DNA of 64,000 nucleotides, taken from NCBI RefSeq assembly GCF_900090305.1, contig NZ_LT607751.1:496001-560000 (forward strand), read 5' to 3'. A program made the position numbers and the translations under genes. Below, piece after piece: positions 7,161 to 15,457 of the stretch. Origin of the DNA: Micromonospora siamensis (GTDB taxonomy: Bacteria > Actinomycetota > Actinomycetes > Mycobacteriales > Micromonosporaceae). The notes beneath the pieces are model-generated. The model was not told the DNA's origin. It ran no database searches and saw only the letters and a program-made list of their open reading frames with translations. Numbering within the stretch: the stretch's first letter is position 1; each line of letters opens with the position of its first letter.

Positions 7161-8801
7161 GTGGGCAACGGCTACGTGGTGCCGGCGATCGTCGCGGTCA
7201 CCCTGGTCACCCTGGGCATCGGTTTCTACGGGTTGCGGCTGGCCCGGACCACCTCCGACTTCCTGGTGGCGTCCCGGGCGGTCAGCCCGACCTGGAACGC
7301 GGCGGCGATCGGCGGGGAATATCTGTCGGCGGCCAGCTTCCTCGGGGTCGCCGGGTTGATCCTCAAGTACGGCGTGGACGTGCTCTGGTATCCGGTCGGC
7401 TTCGCCGCCGGCTATCTGGCGCTGCTGCTCTTCGTGGCCGCGCCGCTGCGCCGCTCGGGGGCGTTCACCCTGCCCGACTTCTGCGAGCTGCGGCTCGGCT
7501 CGCGCCGGCTGCGTACCCTGGCCACCGCCTTCGTGATCTTCATCGGCTGGCTCTACCTGGTGCCGCAGCTGCAGGGGGCGGGGCTGACCCTGGCCACGGT
7601 GGCCGGCTCGCCGTACCCGGTGGGCGCCCTGCTGGTCGCGGCCGTGGTGACCGCGAACGTGGCGCTGGGCGGGATGCGGGCGATCACCTTCGTCCAGGCT
7701 TTTCAGTACTGGCTGAAGCTGACCGCGCTGGCCGTACCCGCGATCTTCCTGGCGTTGCAGTGGCAGGCCGACGCCCGCCCGGCGGTGGCCCCGCCCGACG
7801 GGCCGACGTTCCGGACCGCGACCACCGTCGTGGTCGAGCACCGCGCGACCCTCACCCTCGGAGACGGCGACGTCCGGGAGGTACGCCCCGGTGACCGCCT
7901 CGACTTCGCCGCCGGTGACCCGGTGCCGGCGGTCTCCGGCACCGCCACCGCCGCCACCGACTGGCTGCTGCCGGACACCGCCGGGGACGACGACCGGGGA
8001 CTGTTCGGCACGTACTCCCTGATCCTGGCCACCTTCCTGGGCACCATGGGGTTGCCGCACGTGCTGGTCCGCTTCTACACCAACCCGGACGGCGCGGCGG
8101 CCCGGCGGACCACCCTGGTGGTGCTGGCCCTGGTCGGCGTCTTCTATCTGCTGCCCACCATCTACGGCGTGCTGGGCCGGATCTACACCCCGCAACTGCT
8201 GGTCAGCGGCCAGACCGACGCGGTGGTGGTGCTGCTGCCCGGCGCGGCGCTCGGCGACGGGCCGGCCGGTCGGCTGCTCGCCGCGCTGGTCGCCGCCGGG
8301 GCGTTCGCCGCCTTCCTCTCCACCTCCTCCGGGCTGCTCACCAGCGTCGCCGGGGTGATCTCCACGGACGTGCTGGGTCGCGGCTCGGTACGCGGCTTCC
8401 GGCTGGCCACGGTGATCGCCGGCGGGGTGCCGACGATCCTCGCGTTGAACGTCTCCGGCCTGGACGTCTCCCAGGTGGTCGGGCTGGCCTTCGCGGTGGC
8501 CGCGTCGAGCTTCTGCCCGCTGCTGGTGCTGGGCATCTGGTGGCGCGGCCTGACCGACCTGGGCGCGGCGGCCGGGGTGCTGGTGGGCGGCGGCGCGGCG
8601 ATCAGCTCGGTGCTGGTCACCGTGCTCGGGCCGCCACTGTCCGGCTGGCCGGCCACGCTGACCGCGCAGCCGGCGGCGTGGACGGTGCCGCTGGCGTTCA
8701 CGGTGATGGTGGCGGTGTCGGTGGCGTCCCGACGGCGGGCGCCGGCCGACGTGGGCGCGACGATGCTCCGCCTGCACGCCCCGGACACCCTCCGGCTGTA
8801 G
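7161..8801 (+). CDS. Sodium/solute symporter (SSS family)
   Basis: Secondary transporter of the solute:sodium symporter family, 546 residues and about 12-13 helices. The SSS signature is visible as AASFLGVAGLILKYGVD near residue 55 and MGLPHVLVRFYTNPDG near residue 296. Unlike the second copy at 16738, it carries a hydrophilic insert of about 70 residues (roughly 210-280, Asp/Thr/Val-rich, including LTLGDGDVREVRPGDRL) between helices, which looks like a small folded beta-rich domain. The gene follows its DUF485-like partner by a single base. Substrate probably a small organic acid by family, but not determined. Confidence 0.9.
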   Translation: MGNGYVVPAIVAVTLVTLGIGFYGLRLARTTSDFLVASRAVSPTWNAAAIGGEYLSAASFLGVAGLILKYGVDVLWYPVGFAAGYLALLLFVAAPLRRSGAFTLPDFCELRLGSRRLRTLATAFVIFIGWLYLVPQLQGAGLTLATVAGSPYPVGALLVAAVVTANVALGGMRAITFVQAFQYWLKLTALAVPAIFLALQWQADARPAVAPPDGPTFRTATTVVVEHRATLTLGDGDVREVRPGDRLDFAAGDPVPAVSGTATAATDWLLPDTAGDDDRGLFGTYSLILATFLGTMGLPHVLVRFYTNPDGAAARRTTLVVLALVGVFYLLPTIYGVLGRIYTPQLLVSGQTDAVVVLLPGAALGDGPAGRLLAALVAAGAFAAFLSTSSGLLTSVAGVISTDVLGRGSVRGFRLATVIAGGVPTILALNVSGLDVSQVVGLAFAVAASSFCPLLVLGIWWRGLTDLGAAAGVLVGGGAAISSVLVTVLGPPLSGWPATLTAQPAAWTVPLAFTVMVAVSVASRRRAPADVGATMLRLHAPDTLRL

Positions 8802-8882
8802 CGCCCGGCTACGCCTCCAGGACGACGGTGGGTCATCCTGCGGCGGGAGGGTGGCGTGGCGGCGGCCGGATACGGTCGGGCC

Positions 8883-9647
8883 ATGACCGATCAGCACCCG
8901 GCGCTCGTCCTGCGCGGCCTGGCCAAGCGGTTCGACCAGAAGGTCGCCGTCAACGGGGTCGACCTGGACGTGCCGGCCGGCTCCTTCTACGGGCTGCTCG
9001 GCCCGAACGGCGCGGGCAAGACCACCACCCTGTCCATGGCGGTCGGCCTGCTCCGGCCGGACTTCGGGCGGGCCTGGGTGCTCGGGCAGGACGTGTGGGG
9101 GGACCCGGTGCGGGCCAAGGCGCTGCTCGGCGTGATGCCCGACGGCGTACGCCTCTTCGACCGGCTCAGCGGCGCGGAGCTGCTGGCGTACCACGGTCTG
9201 CTGCGCGGCATGGACCCGGCGGTGGTGGACCGGCGGGCGGCGGAGCTGCTCGACGTGCTGGCCCTCACCGACGCCGGCCGGACGCTGGTGGTGGACTACT
9301 CGGCCGGCATGAAGAAGAAGATCGGCCTGGCCTGCGCGCTGCTGCACGGTCCCCGGCTGCTGGTGCTGGACGAGCCGTTCGAGGCGGTCGACCCGGTCTC
9401 CGCCGCGCTGATCCGCGACATCCTGCACCGCTACGTCGTCGGCGGCGGCACAGTGGTCTTCTCCAGCCACGTCATGGAGGTGGTGGAGCGGCTCTGCTCG
9501 CACGTGGCGATCCTCGCCGACGGCGTGATCAAGCGGGTCGGCACCCTCGACCAGGTACGCGGTGACCGCTCACTGGAGCAGGTCTTCGTGGAGGTGGTCG
9601 GCGGCCGGACCGCCACCGGCGAGGAGCTGGCGTGGCTGTCGAACTGA
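8883..9647 (+). CDS. ABC transporter ATP-binding protein
   Basis: Cytoplasmic ATPase subunit, 254 residues: Walker A GPNGAGKTTT at about 39-48, a Q-loop region, signature YSAGMKKKIGLA (a variant of LSGGQ common in ABC-2 type exporters), Walker B LLVLDEPFEAVDP and H-loop SSH. ATG 8883 is preceded by TACGGT six bases upstream and no Shine-Dalgarno. The last 16 bases overlap the start of the permease gene, so both subunits are made together. Substrate unknown. Confidence 0.92.
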   Translation: MTDQHPALVLRGLAKRFDQKVAVNGVDLDVPAGSFYGLLGPNGAGKTTTLSMAVGLLRPDFGRAWVLGQDVWGDPVRAKALLGVMPDGVRLFDRLSGAELLAYHGLLRGMDPAVVDRRAAELLDVLALTDAGRTLVVDYSAGMKKKIGLACALLHGPRLLVLDEPFEAVDPVSAALIRDILHRYVVGGGTVVFSSHVMEVVERLCSHVAILADGVIKRVGTLDQVRGDRSLEQVFVEVVGGRTATGEELAWLSN

Positions 9648-11311
9648 GCCCGGCCCGGCGGGTGTCGGCCTGGCACTTCGTCCGGCTGAAGCTGCGGGTG
9701 CTGGGCAACAACTTCCGTGGCCAGGGGCGGCGGATCGCGTTGTTCCTGCTCGGCGTGATGGTGGCGCTGTGGATCGCCGCGGGCGGCTTCCTGCTGTTCG
9801 CGTCGCCGGGCATCGCCGGCGAGATCCGGAACGCCGGCATGGCGGCCGGGTTCGGTGGCGGCCTGCTGGTGCTCGGCTGGCTGCTCGTGCCGCTGGTCTT
9901 CTTCGGCGTGGACGAGACCCTGGACCCGGCGCGGTTCGCGCTGCTGCCGCTGTCCCGCCGAACCCTGGTCACCGGCCTGTTCGCCGCCGCGCTGGTGAGC
10001 GTACCGGTGGTCGCGATGCTGGTCGCGGTCTCCGGGCTGGTGCTCAGCGCCGGCCTGCTCGGCGGCCCGGTCGCCGCCGCGGTCGCGGTGGTCGGCGCGG
10101 TGGGCGGGGTGCTGCTCTGCGTGGCGGCCAGCCGCGCGGTCACCAGCGCGTTCGCCACCATGTTGCGTTCCCGTCGGGTACGCGACCTCGCCGCCGTGCT
10201 GCTCGCGGTGGTCGCCGCGTCGATGGGGCCGTTGCAGATCGGCGTGACGGCGGCGCTGCGGGACGCGGACTGGGACCGGCTGCGCGGGGTGGCCGCAGTG
10301 GTCGGCTGGACGCCGCTGGGCGCACCCTGGACGGCCGCCTTCGACGTGGCCGACGGGCGGGCCTGGGCGGCGCCGGTGAAGCTGCTGATCACCGCCGCCG
10401 GGATCGGGCTGCTGCTGTGGTGGTGGTCGCGGTCGCTGGAGTCGGCGATGGTCGGCGCGGCCAGCGCCGGACAGGCCCGGCCGGCGAAGGAGGTCACCGG
10501 GGGCGCGGTGGCGCAGCTCTTCCCCCGGCTGCTGGACCGGCTGCCGCGCAACCGCTTCGGCGCGCTGGTCGCCCGGGAGTGCCGCTACTGGTGGCGGGAC
10601 GCCCGGCGACGGGCCGGCCTGATCACCATCGCCGTGGTCGGCGTCTTCGTGCCGGTGATGGTCAACCTGAGCGGCGGTGGCTTCTCGATGAGCCCCGAGG
10701 GGGACCTCAGCGGGGCCGGGGACTCGTCCCCGGCGCTGGTCACCTCGTCGATGGTCTTCGTCGGGGTGCTCGCCTCGGTGTCGCTGGCCAACCAGTTCGG
10801 CTACGACGGCAGCGCGTACGCGGCGAACGTCGTGGCCGGGGTGCGCGGCCGGCTGGAGCTGCACGCCCGGATGGCCGCCTTCTCCCTGTACGTGGTGCCG
10901 CTGCTGGCCCTGGTGTCGGTGGTGATCGCCGTGGTGCTGGGCGAGCCGGGGTGGATCGGGCTGACCGCCGGCACCCTGCTGGCCACCTACGGCTGCGGGC
11001 TGGCGGTGAACACGATGATCTCGGTGCTCGGGGCGTACTCGCTGCCGGAGACGAGCAACCCGTTCGCGATGAACACCGGCGCCGGGATGACCCGGGGCCT
11101 GCTCGTGTTCCTGTCCATGGTGGTGGTGGCGATCGCCGGGGTGCCGATGGTGGTGGCGGCAGCGCTGCTCGGCGCCGGCTGGCTCTGGCTGGCGCTGCCG
11201 GTCGGGGTGGCGTACGGCGTGGGCGCGGCGCTGCTCGGCGCGTACCTGGCGGGGGATCTGCTGGACCGTCGCCAGCCGGAGCTGCTGGCCGCGGTCACCC
11301 CACGACGCTGA
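9632..11311 (+). CDS. ABC transporter permease (ABC-2-like)
   Basis: Integral membrane subunit of 559 residues with around a dozen hydrophobic helices arranged in two halves separated by a soluble stretch at about 270-330 (GQARPAKEVTGG, ARECRYWWRDARRRAG). It starts at GTG 9632 inside the ATPase gene, with a GAGGAG five bases before it. Together with the upstream ATPase it forms a two-gene exporter; the arrangement resembles actinobacterial exporters of unknown substrate. Confidence 0.88.
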   Translation: MAVELSPARRVSAWHFVRLKLRVLGNNFRGQGRRIALFLLGVMVALWIAAGGFLLFASPGIAGEIRNAGMAAGFGGGLLVLGWLLVPLVFFGVDETLDPARFALLPLSRRTLVTGLFAAALVSVPVVAMLVAVSGLVLSAGLLGGPVAAAVAVVGAVGGVLLCVAASRAVTSAFATMLRSRRVRDLAAVLLAVVAASMGPLQIGVTAALRDADWDRLRGVAAVVGWTPLGAPWTAAFDVADGRAWAAPVKLLITAAGIGLLLWWWSRSLESAMVGAASAGQARPAKEVTGGAVAQLFPRLLDRLPRNRFGALVARECRYWWRDARRRAGLITIAVVGVFVPVMVNLSGGGFSMSPEGDLSGAGDSSPALVTSSMVFVGVLASVSLANQFGYDGSAYAANVVAGVRGRLELHARMAAFSLYVVPLLALVSVVIAVVLGEPGWIGLTAGTLLATYGCGLAVNTMISVLGAYSLPETSNPFAMNTGAGMTRGLLVFLSMVVVAIAGVPMVVAAALLGAGWLWLALPVGVAYGVGAALLGAYLAGDLLDRRQPELLAAVTPRR

Positions 11312-11443
11312 TCCCGGACCCCGCCGACCGTCCACTGTGACGCGCAGCCGACAGTGGAGTGCTGCAACCGCCGCCCCGAGCCCGGGGTGTGCCGCGCAGA
11401 CACCGCTACGACCGTCGGTGCGTGACCATGGGGGAGGCGCCAC

Positions 11444-11989
11444 GTGCGACAACCGCACTCGGGTGAGATCGGAACGGAGCTGTCCCTACCACCACCGGCG
11501 GGCGGCGAGAGCTTCGACGACTTCTACGCCGCCAACTTCCAGCCACTGGTGCTCCAGCTCTACGCCTACACGGCCGACCTGACCCAGGCGCAGGACTCGG
11601 TGCAGGAGGCGTTCACCCGGGCCTGGCAGCGCTGGGACCGCCTCACGAAGTACGACAATCCCGCCGCCTGGGTGCGGCACGTGGCGTTGAACGTGGCCCG
11701 CAACCGCTGGCGACGCCTGCGGGCGGCCCGCGCCCACGCCCGGTTCCACCGTCAGGAGGTGGTGGCCGGGCCCAGCCCGGACCGGGTCGCGCTGGCCCGT
11801 GCCCTGGCCACCCTGCCGGAGAATCATCGACGGGCCCTGGTCCTGTTCCACGTCGCCGACCTGGGGATCGGCGAGATCGCCGATCAGGAGGGCGTGGCCG
11901 CCGGGACGGTGAAGTCCTGGTTGCACCGCGGCCGGCTGGCGCTCGCCGCCGCACTCGACGACTCCGGAAGGGGTGAACGGCATGTCTGA
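11444..11989 (+). CDS. RNA polymerase ECF sigma factor (SigE family)
   Basis: Extracytoplasmic-function sigma factor, 181 residues. Region 2 spans about 25-90 (FDDFYAANFQPLVLQLYAYT, then DSVQEAFTRAWQRWDRL with the conserved W pair) and region 4 about 115-170 (LPENHRRALVLFHVADLGIGEIA, then VAAGTVKSWLHRGRLAL). This SigE/ECF41-neighbour type is abundant in Actinobacteria. A GGGGGAGG lies about 9 bases before GTG 11444. The gene overlaps the next one, whose product is probably its membrane regulator. Confidence 0.94.
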   Translation: MRQPHSGEIGTELSLPPPAGGESFDDFYAANFQPLVLQLYAYTADLTQAQDSVQEAFTRAWQRWDRLTKYDNPAAWVRHVALNVARNRWRRLRAARAHARFHRQEVVAGPSPDRVALARALATLPENHRRALVLFHVADLGIGEIADQEGVAAGTVKSWLHRGRLALAAALDDSGRGERHV

Positions 11990-13232
11990 GCCGAACATGC
12001 GCCGCCTCGACGACGCCTTCACGGCCTTCCGTAACGGTGGACCACTGGTCGCGCCGCCGGGCGTGGAAGCGGCTCGGGCCGTCCACCGCCGCCGGCGTAC
12101 CACCCGGATGGTGGTGGCGGGGCTGGCCGCCGTCGTGCTGGTCGCGACGCCGGTCCTGGCCCAGAAGCGGGGGTCCGATCCAGTGCCACCGCCACCGGCC
12201 ACCCTGTCACCGTCCAGCTCACCGACTCCGACCCCGTCGTCGTCACCGTCGCCGTCCCCCACTGCCGGTACGCCGTCGGCGTCGGCGACCGCGAGCCCGT
12301 CGGCCACGGCGAGTCCCAGCGCCACCACCGCGCCGGACGGCCGGATCAGCAAGGCCATCCTGGGGAGCTCCACCCTGCGTCTGTCGGCCTGGCGCAGCGG
12401 CTTCACCGAGTGTCCTTCCGGTCAGGTGCGGTTCACCGGTGGGAGGGCGCAGCGGGCCGGCGTGCCCGACATGAGCGCGGAGATCCGCCAGACCGCCTAT
12501 GCCGACGTGGACGACGACGGCGCCGAGGAGACCGTGGCGAGCGTCGTGTGCACCGGTCCCGAGATGAGCCAGACCAAGGTGGTGGTCTTCGACCGGGACG
12601 GGGCCGGTTCGGTCGTGACCATGGGTCAGGTGGTCGACGACGGCGGTGACATCGTCCGGATCGACGCCTTCGGTGTGCGGGGTGGGGACATCCGGGCCGA
12701 GGTACTCGACTACGTCGAGGGTGAAGGCGTACCGGTCGGAGTCGCCCAGCGGCAGTGGCGGACGTACTCCTGGACGGGGAGCGGCTTCTCCCAGACGGGC
12801 GGGCCAACCAGCTTCCCACCCAATCCACACGTCACCGACCTGTCGCTCAGCGGCGGCGACGTGACGCTCGAACCCGTCGACGCCGAGCGCTCGGCCGGTG
12901 ACCTGGCGTTGGTCGTCCGGAACAAGGGGCCGGTACACGCCGACCGACTCGAGTTGGACGTGACGCTGGTCGATCCCTTCACGGTCGCCGCGGTGCCCTC
13001 GTTCTGCACCGCGTCGAGCTACCAGTCCTACCGGTCGTACACCTGCGTCCTGCCGGCGTTGGCGGCCGGTGCCGAACGGACGGTGAGCCTGCCGGTCACC
13101 GCGCCGTCGTCGGCCTCGCCGATCCAGTACACCGCCAGTGTGGAGTGGAAGCCGCCGAACGACTTCCGGTATCCGGAGCCGGACGGCGCCAGGGACGACA
13201 ACGCGATCACGCACCGGCTCAGCGCGAAGTGA
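11982..13232 (+). CDS. Membrane-anchored extracytoplasmic protein, possible sigma regulator
   Basis: Single-pass protein of 416 residues coupled to the SigE-type sigma factor (8-base overlap). A cytoplasmic N-terminus of about 43 residues is followed by one helix (about 44-60, MVVAGLAAVVLVATPVLA), a Ser/Pro/Thr-rich spacer to about 120, and an extracytoplasmic part whose last 130 residues look like a beta-sandwich of the DUF11/CARDB type (VTDLSLSGGDVTLEPV...LALVVRNKGP). I see no HxxxCxxC anti-sigma zinc motif, so the regulatory role rests on position only. ATG 11982 is chosen over GTG 11973 because GGAAGGGG lies 8 bases before it. Confidence 0.8.
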   Translation: MSEPNMRRLDDAFTAFRNGGPLVAPPGVEAARAVHRRRRTTRMVVAGLAAVVLVATPVLAQKRGSDPVPPPPATLSPSSSPTPTPSSSPSPSPTAGTPSASATASPSATASPSATTAPDGRISKAILGSSTLRLSAWRSGFTECPSGQVRFTGGRAQRAGVPDMSAEIRQTAYADVDDDGAEETVASVVCTGPEMSQTKVVVFDRDGAGSVVTMGQVVDDGGDIVRIDAFGVRGGDIRAEVLDYVEGEGVPVGVAQRQWRTYSWTGSGFSQTGGPTSFPPNPHVTDLSLSGGDVTLEPVDAERSAGDLALVVRNKGPVHADRLELDVTLVDPFTVAAVPSFCTASSYQSYRSYTCVLPALAAGAERTVSLPVTAPSSASPIQYTASVEWKPPNDFRYPEPDGARDDNAITHRLSAK

Positions 13233-13434
13233 GCCAGCCGTGGTGGCGGGTCGGCTCCGGCCGGCCCGCCACCACGCGGTAGTGACAGGTTGCGGACACC
13301 GATCCGCTGAAACCATCGGCAGGTCAAGGGGTGTGTTCCTCGTAGACGGACCGCTGCGTCCGGCCATCCGGCCGGCGGCGGTCCACGTCACGGGGGAACG
13401 GGAATCCACCATGGCCCCACTGAGCGATCCTCAC

Positions 13435-13481
13435 GATCTTGGACAGTTTCCGTTCGCTGCGGACGGAAACTGTCCAAGATC
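13435..13481. terminator. 19-bp perfect inverted repeat hairpin
   Basis: GATCTTGGACAGTTTCCGT (13435-13453) and its exact complement (13463-13481) enclose a 9-base loop. It begins 5 bases after the stop of the minus-strand gene 13487-13744 and 200 bases after the plus-strand gene ending at 13232, so it can end both transcripts. No U-tract. Confidence 0.8.
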
Positions 13482-13486
13482 CGGTT

Positions 13487-13744
13487 TCAGGCCATGCGGC
13501 GCATGGCCGCGTAGAGGTTGTGGCCCTCGCCGACGCTGGTCACGTTCACCAACTCCCAGCCGTAGTGGGACAGGTGCTCGACTGCCGCCATGAGCGCCGG
13601 GAACCCGGGCCGCCGCCAGAGGTGCTGCGTGGTCACCATGAGATGCCGATGAGGGTACGCACGCAGGTCGACCTGGCCGCCGAGCAGCGCCTCGGCGCTG
13701 ACGACCCGTTCCTCGGCGAGCTGCTGCGGGGAGACGACAGACAT
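13487..13744 (-). CDS. Small hypothetical protein, DUF4177-like
   Basis: Protein of 85 residues with no signal peptide. The segment HYGWELVNVTSVGEGHNLYAAMRR resembles the WE-x-V...Y-x-x-x-R core of small DUF4177-type proteins, but the match is loose and I do not assign a function. The ATG at 13744 begins MSVVSPQQLAEERVVSAEALL; the reading frame extends 19 codons further upstream without a better start. It lies downstream of the DUF397/Scr1 regulator pair on the same strand, with a 158-base gap that shows only GC-rich ATCGCCGG-type direct repeats. Confidence 0.65.
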   Translation of the reverse strand: MSVVSPQQLAEERVVSAEALLGGQVDLRAYPHRHLMVTTQHLWRRPGFPALMAAVEHLSHYGWELVNVTSVGEGHNLYAAMRRMA

Positions 13745-13902
13745 GCCCGGAAGCGTAGGACCCCCGGTCACGCGCCGCTCGGTCACGGATCGCCGGATCA
13801 CTGGATCGCCGGGTCACGGGGTCGACCGGTCTCATCGCCGTCGCCTCCGGGGCCGGGTCGTCGTCCCTGTCGGCTGGGTGCCCGGCGAGACCTCGGGGTA
13901 GG

Positions 13903-14091
13903 TCAGCCGGTGTGGCGGGTGCCGGCGACGAACGTCCGCCAGGCGGCCGGGGTGAACGTGAGCGTCGGGCCGGAGCGGTCCTTGCTGTCCCGCACCAGCA
14001 CCATGCCGGGCAGATTGTCCGCCACCTCGACACAGTTGCCCTCGTTGGCGGATCGGGTCGCCTTACGCCAGAGCGGCGCGACCAGTCTCAT
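13903..14091 (-). CDS. DUF397 domain-containing protein
   Basis: Protein of 62 residues made almost entirely of one DUF397 domain: EGNCVEVADN, VLVRDSKDRSGPTLTFTPAAW and the final FVAGTRH are the family hallmarks. DUF397 genes are typically encoded right after a Scr1-type XRE regulator in Streptomyces and relatives, where the pair has been discussed as toxin-antitoxin-like and developmental regulators. Here the ATG overlaps the regulator stop (ATGA), so the two are coupled. Confidence 0.93.
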   Translation of the reverse strand: MRLVAPLWRKATRSANEGNCVEVADNLPGMVLVRDSKDRSGPTLTFTPAAWRTFVAGTRHTG

Positions 14092-14873
14092 GGCGTCACC
14101 TTCAGCTTGTTGATCAGGTCAGCGGAGGCGGCTCTGCTCAGTGCCTCACCGAGTAGATGCTCCCACTTGCGCTGCACGAGTCCGGTCCACTCGGGGTAGT
14201 CCGCGATCTGGCCGCGCGCCGCATTGTCGAGACAGAGCAGTCGGTCGTTCCCGGGCAGCTCTGCGAGGACGAAACCTCCGCCCATCGACGCGTGAGCGCC
14301 GACCGCCAACGGGAGAACATGCAGCCGCACGTGCGGCAGATCGGCAACTTCGAGCAGTCGGCCCAACTGGCGGTCCATGACAGCCGGTCCCCCGACTGAC
14401 CTACGTAACGCGCTCTCGTCGATGACGAAGACACAGTCGGGTGGCTCCTCGCGGTGTAGCAACCGCTGACGGGCCAGGCGGAGGGTGACGATCTGGTCCA
14501 GCCGGTCATCGCGGTACAGCCCGCCGGCGGAGACGACCGCACGGGCGTACTCCTCGGTTTGCAGCAGGCCGGGCACCAGGCAGGGCTCGAAGCAGCACAG
14601 CCGAACGGCGCGCTCCTCCTGCACGGGCCACGACTCGAACCAGGAGGGTCCGACTTTCCCGGCGTCCTCCTTGAGCAGGCCGGCGAGGAGGCCGCCGGTG
14701 CCCAGGGCCTCGTCGGCGGCCACGGCGAACTCCATCGTCGGGCGGCGGCGGCCGGTCTCGATGGCGGCGACCGTGGACGGGCTCCACCGGATCGAGGCGG
14801 CCAACGCTTCCTGGGAGACGTCCGCGCCGGCCCGGGCGGCCTTCAACGCCCGGATCCACATCTCGACGTTCAT
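14088..14873 (-). CDS. XRE-family regulator of the Scr1 type (DUF5753)
   Basis: Regulator of 261 residues. N-terminal helix-turn-helix at about 7-65 (LKAARAGADVSQEALAASI, STVAAIETGRRRPT), then a DUF5753 domain at about 80-255 with WFESWPVQEERA, CFEPCLVPGLLQTEEYARAV and RLARQRLLHREEPP. This architecture, followed by a DUF397 gene, is the standard Scr1/AbaA-like pair of filamentous actinomycetes. ATG 14873 begins MNVEMWIRALKAARAG; the open frame upstream of it lacks protein-like sequence. DNA target unknown. Confidence 0.93.
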   Translation of the reverse strand: MNVEMWIRALKAARAGADVSQEALAASIRWSPSTVAAIETGRRRPTMEFAVAADEALGTGGLLAGLLKEDAGKVGPSWFESWPVQEERAVRLCCFEPCLVPGLLQTEEYARAVVSAGGLYRDDRLDQIVTLRLARQRLLHREEPPDCVFVIDESALRRSVGGPAVMDRQLGRLLEVADLPHVRLHVLPLAVGAHASMGGGFVLAELPGNDRLLCLDNAARGQIADYPEWTGLVQRKWEHLLGEALSRAASADLINKLKVTP

Positions 14874-15069
14874 CCGTACCTCGCGAGTAAGTATGTGACT
14901 TCGCAGCGTAGTAAGCCCTGGCATCCTCCCCTGTCGGTGGCCCGCCGTCCAGGGTGGAGGCACGCGGACCGGACGGTGGAGGCGATGACCCGGCGGCCGG
15001 TCCCTGCGAAGGGTCGCCCCGGCCATTCCCCCGGCCGGGGCGACCCCCAAAGCCCGGGAGGTCGAGACG

Positions 15070-15279
15070 ATGATCGAGTTCATCCGCCGGAGGAATGCGG
15101 CGCTGTGGTCGTACCGGAGAAGGAAGCCGGCGGTGGAGACCGGGCCGCAGCGGCCGGTCACCCGGCCGAACCAGCCACCGGCGTGGGCGACCGCGCCGAC
15201 GGTGGCCGAGCCGCGACCGGGCCGCGCCGGCTGGCTGACGCCGGCCCAGACCTGGCGAGCGAACGGCGGACGCTGGTGA
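15070..15279 (+). CDS. Small hypothetical protein
   Basis: Predicted protein of 69 residues, strongly basic at the N-terminus (MIEFIRRRNAALWSYRRRK) with a proline-rich middle and a C-terminal WLTPAQTWRANGGRW. It is supported by a GGGAGG 8 bases before the ATG, by being on the opposite strand to the adjacent regulator with no competing gene, and by a definite composition change toward aromatic residues at the end. No known domain recognised. It could be a short partner of the divergent Scr1-type regulator. Confidence 0.6.
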   Translation: MIEFIRRRNAALWSYRRRKPAVETGPQRPVTRPNQPPAWATAPTVAEPRPGRAGWLTPAQTWRANGGRW

Positions 15280-15338
15280 CCGCCGCGGGCTCGGACCTCT
15301 CGGGTACGCGACGAGCGATGACCCGGGTGAGCGGAATA

Positions 15339-15371
15339 CCTCAGAGTCATCATTATTCCTCTCAGTCATCA
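15339..15371 (+). repeat. Two 14-bp imperfect direct repeats, possible operator
   Basis: CCTCAGAGTCATCA (15339-15352) and CCTCTCAGTCATCA (15358-15371) match at 12 of 14 positions with a 19-base period, in a locally AT-rich patch between the small gene ending at 15279 and the gene starting at 15458. Confidence 0.4.
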
Positions 15372-15457
15372 CGCTCGTTCCGGACCGGTGCCCGGGCGGA
15401 TGACAGGCCCGCCAGCCGCCGCCGCGGACCAGGCACGCCGGGCGGGAGCGGCGGGCG

